From MGBC114844 sp910585855 (GTDB lineage Bacteria; Bacillota; Clostridia; Lachnospirales; Lachnospiraceae): a DNA stretch of 64,000 bases. Below, in pieces: positions 51,354 to 61,674 of this stretch. Each line of letters starts with the position of its first letter. Position 1 is the stretch's first letter. The notes below the pieces were generated by a model, which was not told the DNA's origin, did not search any database, and worked only from the letters and a program-made list of their open reading frames with translations. The DNA is taken from positions 6,576 to 70,575 of the forward strand of contig CBFFYP010000013.1 of assembly GCA_965646165.1 (NCBI GenBank), read 5' to 3'. A program made the position numbers and the translations under genes.

Positions 51354-52145
51354 CTACTTTTTCTTAAATATATCACTTATCTTAGACCAGAGACTGCTTT
51401 TTCCGCTTAAATCGAGCCAAGGGACTTCTTCTCCCAAAATTCGGTGACAAATATTCATAAAGGCTTGTCCGGCAAGAGAATCATCTCCAACCAAAGGTTC
51501 TCCCTGATTGGTGGAAATTACAATATTTTCATCATCCGGTACAGCACCAATCAAGTCGATTCCCAAAATATCTACTACATCCGCAATCGACATCATATCG
51601 CCACGTTTGACCATATCCATCCGAATACGATTTACAATCAATTCAATCTTTTTTAATTCATTTGCTTCTAATAATCCGATAATCCGGTCAGCATCCCGAA
51701 TTGCCGAAACTTCCGGCGTTGTTACAATAATGGCTCTGTCTGCCCCGGCAATTGCATTTTTAAATCCCTGTTCGATCCCTGCCGGACAGTCAAGGATTAT
51801 GTAATCATATTCTTCTCTTAACTCTTCTGTCAATTTTTTCATTTGTTCCGGTGTAACCGATGTTTTATCCCTTGTCTGTGCGGAAGGAAGCAGGCAGAGA
51901 TTCGGATAGCGTTTATCTTTAATTAATGCCTGCTTCATCCGGCAGTTTCCCTCCACTACATCCACCAGATTATAAACAATCCGGTTTTCCAATCCCATTA
52001 CAACATCTAAATTTCGAAGTCCAATATCCGTATCAATCAATACTACTCTTTTATTTAATTTTGCAAGCCCGGTTCCTGCATTTGCAGATGTTGTTGTTTT
52101 CCCTACTCCGCCCTTTCCGGAAGTTACTACTATGACTTCACTCAT
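51354..52145 (-). CDS. minD: Septum site-determining ATPase MinD
   Basis: 263 residues from the ATG at 52145 (GGAGG upstream). The deviant Walker A is SGKGGVGKTTTSANAG, and ILDCPAGIEQGFKNAIAGAD is the MinD switch region. The C-terminal amphipathic helix (WSKISDIFKKK) targets the membrane. It recruits MinC. Confidence 0.96.
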   Translation of the reverse strand: MSEVIVVTSGKGGVGKTTTSANAGTGLAKLNKRVVLIDTDIGLRNLDVVMGLENRIVYNLVDVVEGNCRMKQALIKDKRYPNLCLLPSAQTRDKTSVTPEQMKKLTEELREEYDYIILDCPAGIEQGFKNAIAGADRAIIVTTPEVSAIRDADRIIGLLEANELKKIELIVNRIRMDMVKRGDMMSIADVVDILGIDLIGAVPDDENIVISTNQGEPLVGDDSLAGQAFMNICHRILGEEVPWLDLSGKSSLWSKISDIFKKK

Positions 52146-52221
52146 TTTGGTGTCCTCCACTTCATACTAATCGGAACAATTATCTCATAATTCCTGTTAT
52201 TTTGCAAGATAATCAAACTTA

Positions 52222-52929
52222 TTAATGAATAATTTTTAATATATCACGACTAAGAGGCTCAATATAAATATTCCCATTTTCTATAAAAGCAATCTTTGGT
52301 TCTTTATCAATTTTTTTTCTTTCGTCTTTTCTTTTTTCATCCGGGCTTCTTGCAATCACATCTGCAATCTGAATCTGGCATGGATTCATCTCAAGTGCCA
52401 CAACAAAAGCACCGCCGTTTCCTGCTGCCCCTGCATAAGCAATCCCCTTTAATGCTCCTAAAATAATAATATTTCCTTTTGATATAATCTTTGCGCCCGG
52501 ATTAACATCCCCTAAAATCACAATACTGGTTTCGGTTTCTAGTACTTGCCCGGAACGTAACATTCCTTTATAAAACTGCCCGTTCTGCGCCGATAATTCA
52601 TTTAATCTGGTATGCATCGACTGTCGGAACGATTCTTCTTTTTCGGTATCCGATTCAATCAAACAGACAATTTGAATCTGCGAATTTTCCGTAACCAAAT
52701 CTAAGATTTCCCATTGTTCCTCTTTTGACAACTTTCTTCCTTCCAAGGAAACCGCCATCTGCACTGAACCAAAAAAACTGGCTGATTCTAAAAATTTTTC
52801 CGCTACTTTTTCCTTTAACTCCTCAAAAGGAATTTGGTCGTCTAAGATAATGGTAATTCCGTATTTATTGCTTTTAATCATAACGGGATGTTTTTTATTT
52901 TTTTTGTTATTTATATTTTCATTTTCCAT
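52222..52929 (-). CDS. minC: Septum formation inhibitor MinC
   Basis: 235 residues. N-terminal FtsZ-inhibiting domain (about 15-100) and C-terminal beta-helix domain (about 120-225) with SGQVLETETSIVILGDVNPG and NIIILGALKGIAYAGAAGN. Its ATG is 33 bases behind the PBP2 gene. Confidence 0.93.
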   Translation of the reverse strand: MENENINNKKNKKHPVMIKSNKYGITIILDDQIPFEELKEKVAEKFLESASFFGSVQMAVSLEGRKLSKEEQWEILDLVTENSQIQIVCLIESDTEKEESFRQSMHTRLNELSAQNGQFYKGMLRSGQVLETETSIVILGDVNPGAKIISKGNIIILGALKGIAYAGAAGNGGAFVVALEMNPCQIQIADVIARSPDEKRKDERKKIDKEPKIAFIENGNIYIEPLSRDILKIIH

Positions 52930-52962
52930 CTTTTCATAACTCCACCTTCCTGTATGTTCTTA

Positions 52963-55878
52963 CTAGTCGTTTACAACTGCACCGTTTGGAGTAGATACAT
53001 TTTCCTCTCCTGATTCTCCAAAATAAATCGCAAGAACATTTCTTGCAATTTCAGCGGCATAGCTGGAAGTATATCCATTTGGAATTAAAACACTGACAGC
53101 CACTTCCGGTTGTTCGCTTGGTGCATAACCAATAAATAGTGCATGATGCGGACGATATGCGTTTTCCTGTGCAGTTCCGGTTTTTCCAGATACATGAACC
53201 GAAAGAGAACGAAAAATTGAAGAAACCGATCCTCTCTCTACTACTGCACGCATCCCATTGTGTACCACATTCCAACTACTGTCGGCAATCTCTACTTTTC
53301 TTGCTAATTTTGCTTCATACTGCTCAATTAGACCGCCTTCCGAGTTGGTTCGTTTCTCTAATAAAGTAAGCTGATAGTTATAACCGCTGTTTGCCAGTGT
53401 CATAACATAACGGGCAAGCTGAATATTAGTATAGTTATTGTTGCCCTGCCCCATAGTAGAACGAATGGGATCTTCTGTCGAAATCTCCGGCAAAGATTCG
53501 GTCAGTTCAATTCCGGTACACTCTCCTAAACCAAACATCTTTGCGTACTTTCCTAATCGTTCCAATCCATAGTCTGGAATATATTCCCCCGCCGAATTTA
53601 AACTTAAGCGATAGCCTATTTCATTGACATAATAGTTGCAGGAGTGCTGTATCGCTTCCGTAACTGTAATCGAACCATGACTTCCCGGATAAATCCAGCA
53701 TTTTACTTCTGGTTTATAGCGATCATAAATTCCAGTTGTACGAATCCGCTCATTCAGTCCGATCACGCCTTCTTCTAGTCCAGCGATTGCCGAAAGCGGT
53801 TTATAAGTCGAACCGGGAGCAGTATTTGTCATAGTTGCACGGTTAATCAATGGTTTCGCATTGGACTGATCATTGGCAAGTCTGCTCCAATACTCGGCAT
53901 CAATCGAGCCAGACAAACGGTTGTTATCATAACTCGGATAAGTTACCATAGCAAGTACATCTCCGTTTTTTGGATCGACTACACAGACAGAACCAGAACA
54001 AGGATCAAGCCCTAACTGTGCCGGTGTCAATTCCAATGAAGTAATCTTTGACATAAAAAAGTAATAAGCGGTTACGGAATTTCCTCTCTGCAAAGACTGA
54101 TACTCTTCTTCATTATAGGCAATAATATTTTGATCAAATAAAAGTGTACAAATCTGTGTCGGACGAATCGTATAATTTTGAATCATATATTTATACACTT
54201 TTCGGCTGAATCCGGTATCATGTACCAGTTTTTCCGAAATATAGCTGACCAAAGCCAGATAGACCTGTTCGGTATCGGAATATTTGCTGTCTAATTTTAA
54301 TTTGGAAGTATCAATCCAGTTTTGACTGATTGCATAGCCTAAAAATTCCCTCAGACTAATGGCATCGTCATTTCTCCAAGCAATAAAAGTGGTATCAGAG
54401 GTATCAATTCGGCTTGTTACCAATACGCCTGCGTCAGCAAGCATCGTATATAAATAAGACATATAAACCTGATACTCTTCAGATAGTGCACTATAGATCG
54501 CAGCATTTTCATTCATCAGTTCATTTGACAATTCTTGAACTACTTGATCCCGTTTTTCCTGATAAGCAGTAAAGACCGCCTGTTCTGTTTCTGTAGCATC
54601 CTCCGCCGAAAAATGGGTTACATCTAAGATATTGTTATTAAATAGTGCATAATAGGCATCTTTAATCGAAATATACCGATTCGAAGCCGATAAATCTGGT
54701 TTGACCGGTACATCCCGGTTTACAATTTTTATCGATAAAATACTGGCAAGGTATCGTTCCAACTCCTGATAAATCTGAATCGACAAATCCGCATCTATTG
54801 TTAAATAAATATCATTCCCGGCAACCGGCTGTGTGACATCTGCTACATCTAAAACCGATCCGACACTGTCTACATAGACCGTCTGTTTCCCTTTGCTTCC
54901 ATGCAGGGCTACTTCCATATATTCCTCGATCCCGGATTTTCCTACAATATCGTTTTGGCTGTAATCGGGATTTTCCTTTTGCAGTTCTTTTAATGTATCA
55001 CTGTCCACTCTTCCGGTATAACCGATAATATGTGCAAAATAAATCGCATCATTGTATTTGCGGATGGTTTCTTCTTCTACAGAAACCCCATGAAGTTCTG
55101 CCATATGTTCCTTAATTGCCGCTACCGTCAAAGTATTGACATCTGATGCAATTTTGGTCGGAAGATAGCGCTGATAAGAATTAAAAGACAGTTCATAGCG
55201 AACCGATAAAATCTTTAATGCTTCTTCATTCGAATAAATACGAAAATCGTCATACTGCTTTCCTTCATCCACTTCTTTTCGTTCTTCCTCTGTCATCAAG
55301 GAATAAGATAATTCATTGACAATATTAAACCGTTCGCTGCTGCACAGATACAAAAAAACATCCTCTGCTGTAGAATCCGAAAGTTTTTCTTTTTCTGTGT
55401 CTAATTCCTCGATACTTCGTTTTCCATAGGCATCCCGCAAAAATCCCAGTCTTGTATTTTCAGAAAGAGTGGTAAAAATAAAATTTCCATTTTCATCAAT
55501 CGCAATCCGAAAATCACTGTTTAATGTATCCCCATTTTTTTCAATCAAACGAATAGTTTGATAAATCGTATGATTAATCTGCCGGTTATTTTGTGTATCA
55601 TCATCTGTAATAACTACAGCATAAGCTAATTCATTATAGGCAAGCACCTTGCCGTTTCTGTCATAGATAAGCCCTCTTGTGCTGTCAATATCCAGTGTTC
55701 GTTTTGACTGGTATAGATAATCATTTAAATAACTCTCCCCATTTACAATCTGCAGTTGAAATACCCGAACCAAAAGCAACGCAAATAGTCCAATAAAAAT
55801 CAGACTTAGAAAAAAAGTTCTTGCACGAAGGGTATTCCAGAGATTTCGAAAAAATTCTTTAACCAAATTTATTTGCAC
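52963..55878 (-). CDS. mrdA: Penicillin-binding protein 2, elongation transpeptidase, very large
   Basis: 971 residues against about 600-700 usual. An N-terminal membrane anchor (residues 20-40), a dimerisation region, and a transpeptidase domain with SxxK in APGSTYKPLSAI, SxN in SCNYYV and KTG in SGKTGTAQE. About 230 extra residues lie between the start of the transpeptidase domain (GNDIYLTIDADLSIQIYQEL) and SVCVVDPKNGDVLAMVTYP. Partner of RodA in side-wall synthesis. It overlaps the mreD end by 20 bases. Confidence 0.93.
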   Translation of the reverse strand: MQINLVKEFFRNLWNTLRARTFFLSLIFIGLFALLLVRVFQLQIVNGESYLNDYLYQSKRTLDIDSTRGLIYDRNGKVLAYNELAYAVVITDDDTQNNRQINHTIYQTIRLIEKNGDTLNSDFRIAIDENGNFIFTTLSENTRLGFLRDAYGKRSIEELDTEKEKLSDSTAEDVFLYLCSSERFNIVNELSYSLMTEEERKEVDEGKQYDDFRIYSNEEALKILSVRYELSFNSYQRYLPTKIASDVNTLTVAAIKEHMAELHGVSVEEETIRKYNDAIYFAHIIGYTGRVDSDTLKELQKENPDYSQNDIVGKSGIEEYMEVALHGSKGKQTVYVDSVGSVLDVADVTQPVAGNDIYLTIDADLSIQIYQELERYLASILSIKIVNRDVPVKPDLSASNRYISIKDAYYALFNNNILDVTHFSAEDATETEQAVFTAYQEKRDQVVQELSNELMNENAAIYSALSEEYQVYMSYLYTMLADAGVLVTSRIDTSDTTFIAWRNDDAISLREFLGYAISQNWIDTSKLKLDSKYSDTEQVYLALVSYISEKLVHDTGFSRKVYKYMIQNYTIRPTQICTLLFDQNIIAYNEEEYQSLQRGNSVTAYYFFMSKITSLELTPAQLGLDPCSGSVCVVDPKNGDVLAMVTYPSYDNNRLSGSIDAEYWSRLANDQSNAKPLINRATMTNTAPGSTYKPLSAIAGLEEGVIGLNERIRTTGIYDRYKPEVKCWIYPGSHGSITVTEAIQHSCNYYVNEIGYRLSLNSAGEYIPDYGLERLGKYAKMFGLGECTGIELTESLPEISTEDPIRSTMGQGNNNYTNIQLARYVMTLANSGYNYQLTLLEKRTNSEGGLIEQYEAKLARKVEIADSSWNVVHNGMRAVVERGSVSSIFRSLSVHVSGKTGTAQENAYRPHHALFIGYAPSEQPEVAVSVLIPNGYTSSYAAEIARNVLAIYFGESGEENVSTPNGAVVND

Positions 55879-56377
55879 TCCTTTTCTCGATTTTCTCTAC
55901 TATTCGATTTATCTTTAAAATCGGGCGATAGATCAGTACGGCAATCAGTAACGTATAAACGGTTTCTGCCACAATCACATGCGGAAAATAATAGGATAAA
56001 CGCAAGCGGTTTCTTAATAAAAACCGAATGATATAGACCAAAAAACCATATAAAAGATTACTTCCAGCAAAAAGACCAATCGGAAGCGTAATATCTTCAT
56101 CATAGTATAATTGATGAAAAAATCCGTTTAAATAGCCGATTATCATATAGAGCAGTGCATAAAAACCAATCGCATCTCCATAATAAATATCTAACAATAA
56201 TCCGCCAAAAAAACCTACCCAAATCCCGGTCTTTTGTCCTCGCACAAAACCAAACTCGGATGTCAGAATCAAAAGCAGGTTTGGTGCTACAGAAGCGATG
56301 GCAATACTCTGTCCAATCGTAATCTGCAAAAGAAAAAATACAAGAATAAAAATCCCTGTCATCAGTATACGAAGCAT
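55859..56377 (-). CDS. mreD: Rod shape-determining protein MreD
   Basis: 172 residues, five or more membrane segments, with NLLLILTSEFGFVRGQKTGI and FGGLLLDIYYGDAIGFYALL typical of MreD. It lies between mreC and PBP2 as usual. Confidence 0.92.
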   Translation of the reverse strand: MLRILMTGIFILVFFLLQITIGQSIAIASVAPNLLLILTSEFGFVRGQKTGIWVGFFGGLLLDIYYGDAIGFYALLYMIIGYLNGFFHQLYYDEDITLPIGLFAGSNLLYGFLVYIIRFLLRNRLRLSYYFPHVIVAETVYTLLIAVLIYRPILKINRIVEKIEKRSANKFG

Positions 56378-56387
56378 GTCATCCCTC

Positions 56388-57230
56388 CTAATCAGTCTGC
56401 TTTTGTTCGGTAATCACCAAAACATACTCTAAATGTTCAAAGTCTACAACCGGCGTTACATACCCGGATTTGGTCAGATTATTGGCATCAATCGTAATTT
56501 CACTGACATAGCCAATTAAAATGCCCGGAAGAAATTTACTGCTGGTATGAGAAGTGACAAGTGTATAACCGTCAAACACCTCTGCTGTTTTTGAAATATC
56601 CTCTACCCGGATTCTGCCGTCATTCATTAAAGTCAAATCTCCTGCTACATTACAAATATCAGAAGTTACTGCAAATTTTGCACTAACATTGCTGGAATCG
56701 TCAATAATTGCCCGCACAGTCGAGCTGTGTTCCGAAACAGAAATCACAATTCCAGCAAGCCCGTTTCCGGCAAGCACATTCATATTGACTTCGATTCCGT
56801 CTAAACTGCCTTTGTCAATCTGAAAAATCGTAAACCAATTTCCCGGATCTTTTCCTATTACCTTTGCTGCCACTTTCTCATACTGGTAGGTTTCGTCAAG
56901 GTGATAAAGCTGCCTTAACTGCATCAGTTCCTGATGTTCCTGTGCTAGATTACTGCTCTGCTGCAATGCGGCATTTAATTGCTCCTTTAACTGTTCGTTT
57001 TCTGTCATCACCACTCGTAAAGTTGTAAAATTATCCGACAGCTCCACTAACCATTTTCCCGCTTGATTCAGCCCCCGCTGAGCCGGAACAAGAATATAAC
57101 CTGTAATATTTTGCAGCGGCTTGGCAATCGGAACATTGGTAATACTCAATACACAGGAGGCTACACAAAGAATCGAAAGGATGAGGAGCAAATATTTTGG
57201 CTCTAAGGAAAATCTTTTCTTTTTTTTCAT
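56388..57230 (-). CDS. mreC: Rod shape-determining protein MreC
   Basis: 280 residues from the ATG at 57230 (AAGGA upstream); an earlier start would overlap mreB. One membrane segment (about 14-34), a coiled coil (about 65-105, ENEQLKEQLNAALQQSSNLA), then the beta-barrel domain. MreC bridges MreB with PBP2 and RodA outside the membrane. Confidence 0.93.
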   Translation of the reverse strand: MKKKKRFSLEPKYLLLILSILCVASCVLSITNVPIAKPLQNITGYILVPAQRGLNQAGKWLVELSDNFTTLRVVMTENEQLKEQLNAALQQSSNLAQEHQELMQLRQLYHLDETYQYEKVAAKVIGKDPGNWFTIFQIDKGSLDGIEVNMNVLAGNGLAGIVISVSEHSSTVRAIIDDSSNVSAKFAVTSDICNVAGDLTLMNDGRIRVEDISKTAEVFDGYTLVTSHTSSKFLPGILIGYVSEITIDANNLTKSGYVTPVVDFEHLEYVLVITEQKQTD

Positions 57231-57273
57231 AAACAATGTCCTTACTGTATTCCCTATTCTATTCCATTTTTTA

Positions 57274-58296
57274 TTAATTAAATATTTTATCCCGTGGAAT
57301 ATATGCCATAGACGCATACTGCGGATCAGTGACGATTTTCGCAATTCCACGTGCTACACATTCCGACGGATTCTGCGGAATATTGACTTTTAATTCCGTT
57401 TCCTGATGGATAAGCTGATCAAAGTTCCGCAGTTCTGCAGAACCACCGGTCAAATAAATTCCGGTGTCAATAATATCCGCTGCCAGTTCCGGCGGTGTTC
57501 GTTCCAAAATCATCTTTATCTGTGCCGTAATAGACTGAAGCGTATCGTTAATTGCCTCATAAATCGATTCAGCAAGAATATTTCGCTCCATAGGAAGTCC
57601 GCTGACAATATCCCGCCCGTATACTTTCATACTGTCCTTTGTCATATAGACCGCATCTCCTAAATTTCGCTTTAGTGTTTCTGCTGTTTTCATTCCAATA
57701 ATTAAATTATATTTTTTCTTTACAATCGAGCAAATATTTTCATCCAGCCGATTTCCTCCTATCTGTACCAGCTTACTGATCACAATGCCGCCAAGCGATA
57801 GAACAGATATTTCGGTTGTATCTGCACCGAAGTTGACGACCATATTTCCCTGCGGTCCATCTACATCAATCCCTGCACCTACGCCGTCTGCTACCGGTTT
57901 TTCTACTACCATAATCTTTTTTGCTTTTACCTTTGAACTGCTGATTAAATCCGAAAACGCTCTTTTTTCCACCTCCGTAATATTGGTTGGAACAGCAATA
58001 CAAAAGTCATTGCTCTGAAATGCTCCTTTAGCATTTCGAACCTTTTTTACAAACCGCTCAAGCAGGTTCTGCATATTTTGAATATCTGCAATTACCCCTA
58101 GTTTTACCGGAAAAACTACCACGATATGATCGGGTGCTTTCTCATACATCTCATACGCCTCATCTCCAATTGCACATATCTTTGTTTTGTTCTCTATGGC
58201 AATCATATTTTTTTCATTCAGTATAGTATCTGAGCTTTTATTATAGATTTTTATACTTCTGGTACCTAAATCGATACCAATTACATTCTGTGCCAT
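57274..58296 (-). CDS. mreB: Actin-like protein MreB
   Basis: 340 residues. Actin-fold phosphate motifs IGIDLGTRSIKIYN and VNFGADTTEISVL, and adenosine motif DTGIYLTGGSAELRNFDQLI. The connect residues are slightly divergent (MVVEKPVADGVGAGI against the usual EEPMAAAIGAGL). It sits in the normal radC-mreBCD order. Confidence 0.94.
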   Translation of the reverse strand: MAQNVIGIDLGTRSIKIYNKSSDTILNEKNMIAIENKTKICAIGDEAYEMYEKAPDHIVVVFPVKLGVIADIQNMQNLLERFVKKVRNAKGAFQSNDFCIAVPTNITEVEKRAFSDLISSSKVKAKKIMVVEKPVADGVGAGIDVDGPQGNMVVNFGADTTEISVLSLGGIVISKLVQIGGNRLDENICSIVKKKYNLIIGMKTAETLKRNLGDAVYMTKDSMKVYGRDIVSGLPMERNILAESIYEAINDTLQSITAQIKMILERTPPELAADIIDTGIYLTGGSAELRNFDQLIHQETELKVNIPQNPSECVARGIAKIVTDPQYASMAYIPRDKIFN

Positions 58297-58309
58297 CTTA
58301 TGCTCCCTT

Positions 58310-58996
58310 CTATAAAATTCCTCGCTCCTTCATACTTACATAGTTAGTATCCCCAATAATCAGATGATCTAATAAAGGAATTCCAACTAATTCCCCGGTA
58401 TCACGGATTCTTCTGGTAATCAGAACATCCTCTCGGCTTGGAGAAGAATCTCCGCTTGGATGATTATGAAGAAGTGCTATCGAAACCGCCTGATGCCTCA
58501 TTGCTTCAATAAAAATTTCTCTGGGCGACACCAAAGAAGCATTTACCGTCCCTTTAAACAATGGGATACAATGAAGCAGGCGGTTTTTTCCATCCATCAT
58601 TAGTACATAAAGTTCTTCCTGTTCCTTATGCCGCATCTCTTCCATAAAATAGTCGGCAATTTCTTCCGGTGAAGAAAAAGCTGCTCGTTCTGTCCGTTTT
58701 GCCCTTGCCATACGTTTCGAAAGTTCTGAAAGGCAGGCAATCTGAACCGCTTTGACTTTTCCAATTCCTCTTACCTTCATCAGTTCCGGTACAGTCAGAT
58801 GTTGCAGCCCTAAAATCCCCCGAATACAGGAAGACTCTAAAACCCTTCCGGCAAGTTCAACGGAATTTTCTCCCCTTGTCCCTGTCCGAAGCATAATTGC
58901 CAAAAGCTCTGCATCTGTAAGTGCCTTCGCTCCATGCATCAAACATTTCTCGTATGGACGTTCCTCTGCTGCGATTTCTTTTATCTTTTTACTCAT
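58310..58996 (-). CDS. radC: RadC/JAB-domain protein
   Basis: 228 residues. An N-terminal UPF0758 helix-hairpin-helix region (ELMKVRGIGKVKAVQIACLS) and the MPN/JAB metal motif HNHPSGDSSPSREDVLITRR. The name RadC is historical; a DNA-repair role is not supported. It is 13 bases upstream of mreB. Confidence 0.95.
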   Translation of the reverse strand: MSKKIKEIAAEERPYEKCLMHGAKALTDAELLAIMLRTGTRGENSVELAGRVLESSCIRGILGLQHLTVPELMKVRGIGKVKAVQIACLSELSKRMARAKRTERAAFSSPEEIADYFMEEMRHKEQEELYVLMMDGKNRLLHCIPLFKGTVNASLVSPREIFIEAMRHQAVSIALLHNHPSGDSSPSREDVLITRRIRDTGELVGIPLLDHLIIGDTNYVSMKERGIL

Positions 58997-59052
58997 TTCT
59001 TTCTGTCCTTTCTACGAATCTCCTCTCCTAGGATAATTCAGGACATTTTCTC

Positions 59053-59319
59053 TTACAACAGACGATAAATCACAACTGCAGCAATCGCACCTAAAATGCC
59101 CGAGAGCGTAATCTTTATCGTCAGACCAAATGTAATTACTAAAATCCCCAGATCCAACGTAATCGGACTGATTAGCCCAAAAGTCTGTCCGTAATTAAGC
59201 CAGCGTAAAAAAAAGATTCCGTCTGCCAAAGAACCAATAAATCCTCCTAATACAATTCCGGCTAACAGCAGCAGTACCAATGCCCATGCATTTTTGTTTC
59301 TTCCAAATGTTGATGCCAC
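59053..59319 (-). CDS. DUF4321 membrane protein
   Basis: 88 residues with two or three hydrophobic segments; GIVLGGFIGSLADG and FLRWLNYGQTFGL match DUF4321, found beside radC and mreB in clostridia. Function unknown. Confidence 0.85.
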   Translation of the reverse strand: MASTFGRNKNAWALVLLLLAGIVLGGFIGSLADGIFFLRWLNYGQTFGLISPITLDLGILVITFGLTIKITLSGILGAIAAVVIYRLL

Positions 59320-59352
59320 GTTTCTATCCCCCTTTTTCTGTTTTCACACCTT

Positions 59353-60678
59353 CTAGTGTATCACAACAGGGTTTATTTGTACAAGCCCTTCTTGCACCAT
59401 CTGCTGAAGGGATTTTAAAATACCAAACTTGGCATGATACCAAGTCAGTCCCCCCTGAAAATAAGCAGCATAAGGCGGCTGAATCGGTCCGTCTGCACTT
59501 AATTCAATCGAAGAACCCTGCACAAATGCTCCTGCTGCCATAATCACATCCGAATCATACCCCGGCATTGCCCAAGGCTCCGGCTCAACAAAACTATCTA
59601 CCGGGGCAGCAGCCTGAATCCCCTTACAAAAAGCAATCAGCCCCTCCGGCGAACCAAACTCAATCGCCTGAATAATATCATGTCGGCTTTCCGTCCCATT
59701 CGGTATAACACGAAATCCTAAATTCTCATAAAGATTTGCCGCAAACACTGCCCCCTTCAATGCTCCCGCTACCACCGTAGGCGCTAAAAACAACCCCTGA
59801 TAAAACGACTGGTTCAGTCCCAAACTAGCCCCTACTTCCTTTCCCAGCCCCGGCGCACTCAATCGATACGCCGCCTGTGCAATCGCTTCTTTTTTCCCGC
59901 AGATATAACCTCCAATCGGTGCAAGTCCTCCTCCGGGATTCTTAATCAAAGAACCGACTACCAAATCCGCTCCGACATCCGATGGCTCAATCACCTCTAC
60001 AAACTCGCCATAACAATTATCCACCATACAAAGCACAGAAGGTTTACACTCCTTAATAAAAGTAATCAATTCCCCAATCCGCTCCACTGATAAAGTAGGG
60101 CGGGTCTGATACCCTTTCGAACGCTGAATCGTCACCAATTTCGTCTTTTCATTAATCGCCTTCTTTATTTCATCATAATCAAAACTGCCGTCCTCCAATA
60201 AATCCACCTGCCGATAAGAAACCCCATACTCCTTTAAAGACCCCATTGATTCCCGAATCCCAATCAATTCCTCCAAGGTATCATAAGGCTTCCCAACCGG
60301 AGAGAGAAGTTCATCCCCCGGTCTTAAATTAGAAAACAAAGCAATCGCCAAAGCATGTGTCCCACAGGTAAGCTGCGGTCTTACAAGCGCTGCTTCCGTA
60401 TGAAAAATATCCGCATAAACCTGCTCTAACGTATCCCGCCCCAAATCATTATAACCATACCCTGTTGTAGCAGCAAAATGCACTTCACTCACTCGATTTT
60501 TCTGCATCGCCTGCAATACTTTCATCTGGTTATACTCTGCCACCCGATCCATCTCACAAAACCGCGGCTTCAACAATTTACAATACTTCTCCCCATACTC
60601 ATACACCGCTTCACTAATACCAAGTGCCCGATATATCTGATACAATTTCTCATTCTTTATAAAACAATCATCCGCCAT
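59353..60678 (-). CDS. YnbB-like PLP enzyme (methionine gamma-lyase family)
   Basis: 441 residues from the ATG at 60678 (AAGAGGG upstream). Fold-type I PLP enzyme; the Schiff-base lysine is in VVGSLIKNPGGGLAPIGGYI, and GYGYNDLGRDTLEQVYADIF near the N-terminus is diagnostic of the family, often called aluminium resistance protein. Substrate uncertain. It follows miaA, a common arrangement. Confidence 0.88.
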   Translation of the reverse strand: MADDCFIKNEKLYQIYRALGISEAVYEYGEKYCKLLKPRFCEMDRVAEYNQMKVLQAMQKNRVSEVHFAATTGYGYNDLGRDTLEQVYADIFHTEAALVRPQLTCGTHALAIALFSNLRPGDELLSPVGKPYDTLEELIGIRESMGSLKEYGVSYRQVDLLEDGSFDYDEIKKAINEKTKLVTIQRSKGYQTRPTLSVERIGELITFIKECKPSVLCMVDNCYGEFVEVIEPSDVGADLVVGSLIKNPGGGLAPIGGYICGKKEAIAQAAYRLSAPGLGKEVGASLGLNQSFYQGLFLAPTVVAGALKGAVFAANLYENLGFRVIPNGTESRHDIIQAIEFGSPEGLIAFCKGIQAAAPVDSFVEPEPWAMPGYDSDVIMAAGAFVQGSSIELSADGPIQPPYAAYFQGGLTWYHAKFGILKSLQQMVQEGLVQINPVVIH

Positions 60679-60712
60679 TTTTACCCTCTTTCTTTTATAC
60701 AAAACCAAATTT

Positions 60713-61669
60713 CTACAAAAAAATCCCTTTCTCTTCTAAAACGTCAATCATCCTCTCCAATAACTCCTGCATCCCTGCATACTGCTCCATTTCCATCCAA
60801 ATCACATCTTTTTCCCTGCGAAACCATGTAAGCTGCCGCTTTGCAAAATGCCGTGTATTTTTCTGAATCCGCTCTATCGCTTCCTCCAAAGAATACTCTC
60901 CATCCAAATAAGCAACTATCTCCTTATATCCCAACCCCTGCATAGACACCAAATCCCGAGTATATCCCCTCTCCAAAAGCCCCCTAACCTCTTCTACCAA
61001 TCCCTGCTCTATCATCTTCTCCACACGCAAATTAATCCTTCGATAGAGTTCTTCCCTATTCCGATTCAACACAAAATAAACAAACCGATAAGGCGATTCC
61101 TTTTTCTGCTGCTCCCTATTATGCTCAGAAATTTTGTGCTGTGTCTGATGATAATACTCTAAAGCACGAATCACACGCTTTTTATTATTTGCATGAATAC
61201 ATCCTGCCGCCTCCTCATCCACCAGCCGCAGCCGCTCATGCAATGCCTCCACTCCATACCGTGCCGCATACTCTTCCAATTCTTCCCGATAAGAAAAATC
61301 CGTTTGGCTCTCATCAAACTCAATCCCATAAAGCACAGACTGAATATAAAACCCAGTCCCCCCGGTCAAAATAGGAATATGCCTCCTACCATAAATCTCC
61401 TCCATATACCGATATGCCAGCTTCTGAAACACAAAAATATTAAACTCTTCATCCGGCTCAAATTCATCAATCAAAAAATGCGGCACACCCTCCATTTCTG
61501 CTTTCGTAATCTTCGCCGATCCAATGTCCATATACCGATAAACCTGAACCGAATCCGCACTAATAATCTCCCCACCAACCGCCTTCGCAAGCGCAATCGA
61601 AGTATCTGTTTTCCCAACCGCAGTCGGTCCAGTCAACACAATAAGCGGCAATCTCTTCACATCTTCCAT
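60713..61669 (-). CDS. miaA: tRNA dimethylallyltransferase MiaA
   Basis: 318 residues. P-loop GPTAVGKTDTSIALA, DSVQVYRYMDIGSAK, and GGTGFYIQSVLYGI are the standard motifs. It makes i6A at tRNA position 37. The usual mutL-miaA order is kept, with an unexplained short frame in between. Confidence 0.96.
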   Translation of the reverse strand: MEDVKRLPLIVLTGPTAVGKTDTSIALAKAVGGEIISADSVQVYRYMDIGSAKITKAEMEGVPHFLIDEFEPDEEFNIFVFQKLAYRYMEEIYGRRHIPILTGGTGFYIQSVLYGIEFDESQTDFSYREELEEYAARYGVEALHERLRLVDEEAAGCIHANNKKRVIRALEYYHQTQHKISEHNREQQKKESPYRFVYFVLNRNREELYRRINLRVEKMIEQGLVEEVRGLLERGYTRDLVSMQGLGYKEIVAYLDGEYSLEEAIERIQKNTRHFAKRQLTWFRREKDVIWMEMEQYAGMQELLERMIDVLEEKGIFL

Positions 61670-61674
61670 CCTTT

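Noticed and set aside
57231..57350. Longer mreC start overlapping mreB
   Set aside because: The extension has no ribosome site and lies inside mreB; the ATG at 57230 has one and gives the normal basic N-terminus before the membrane segment.
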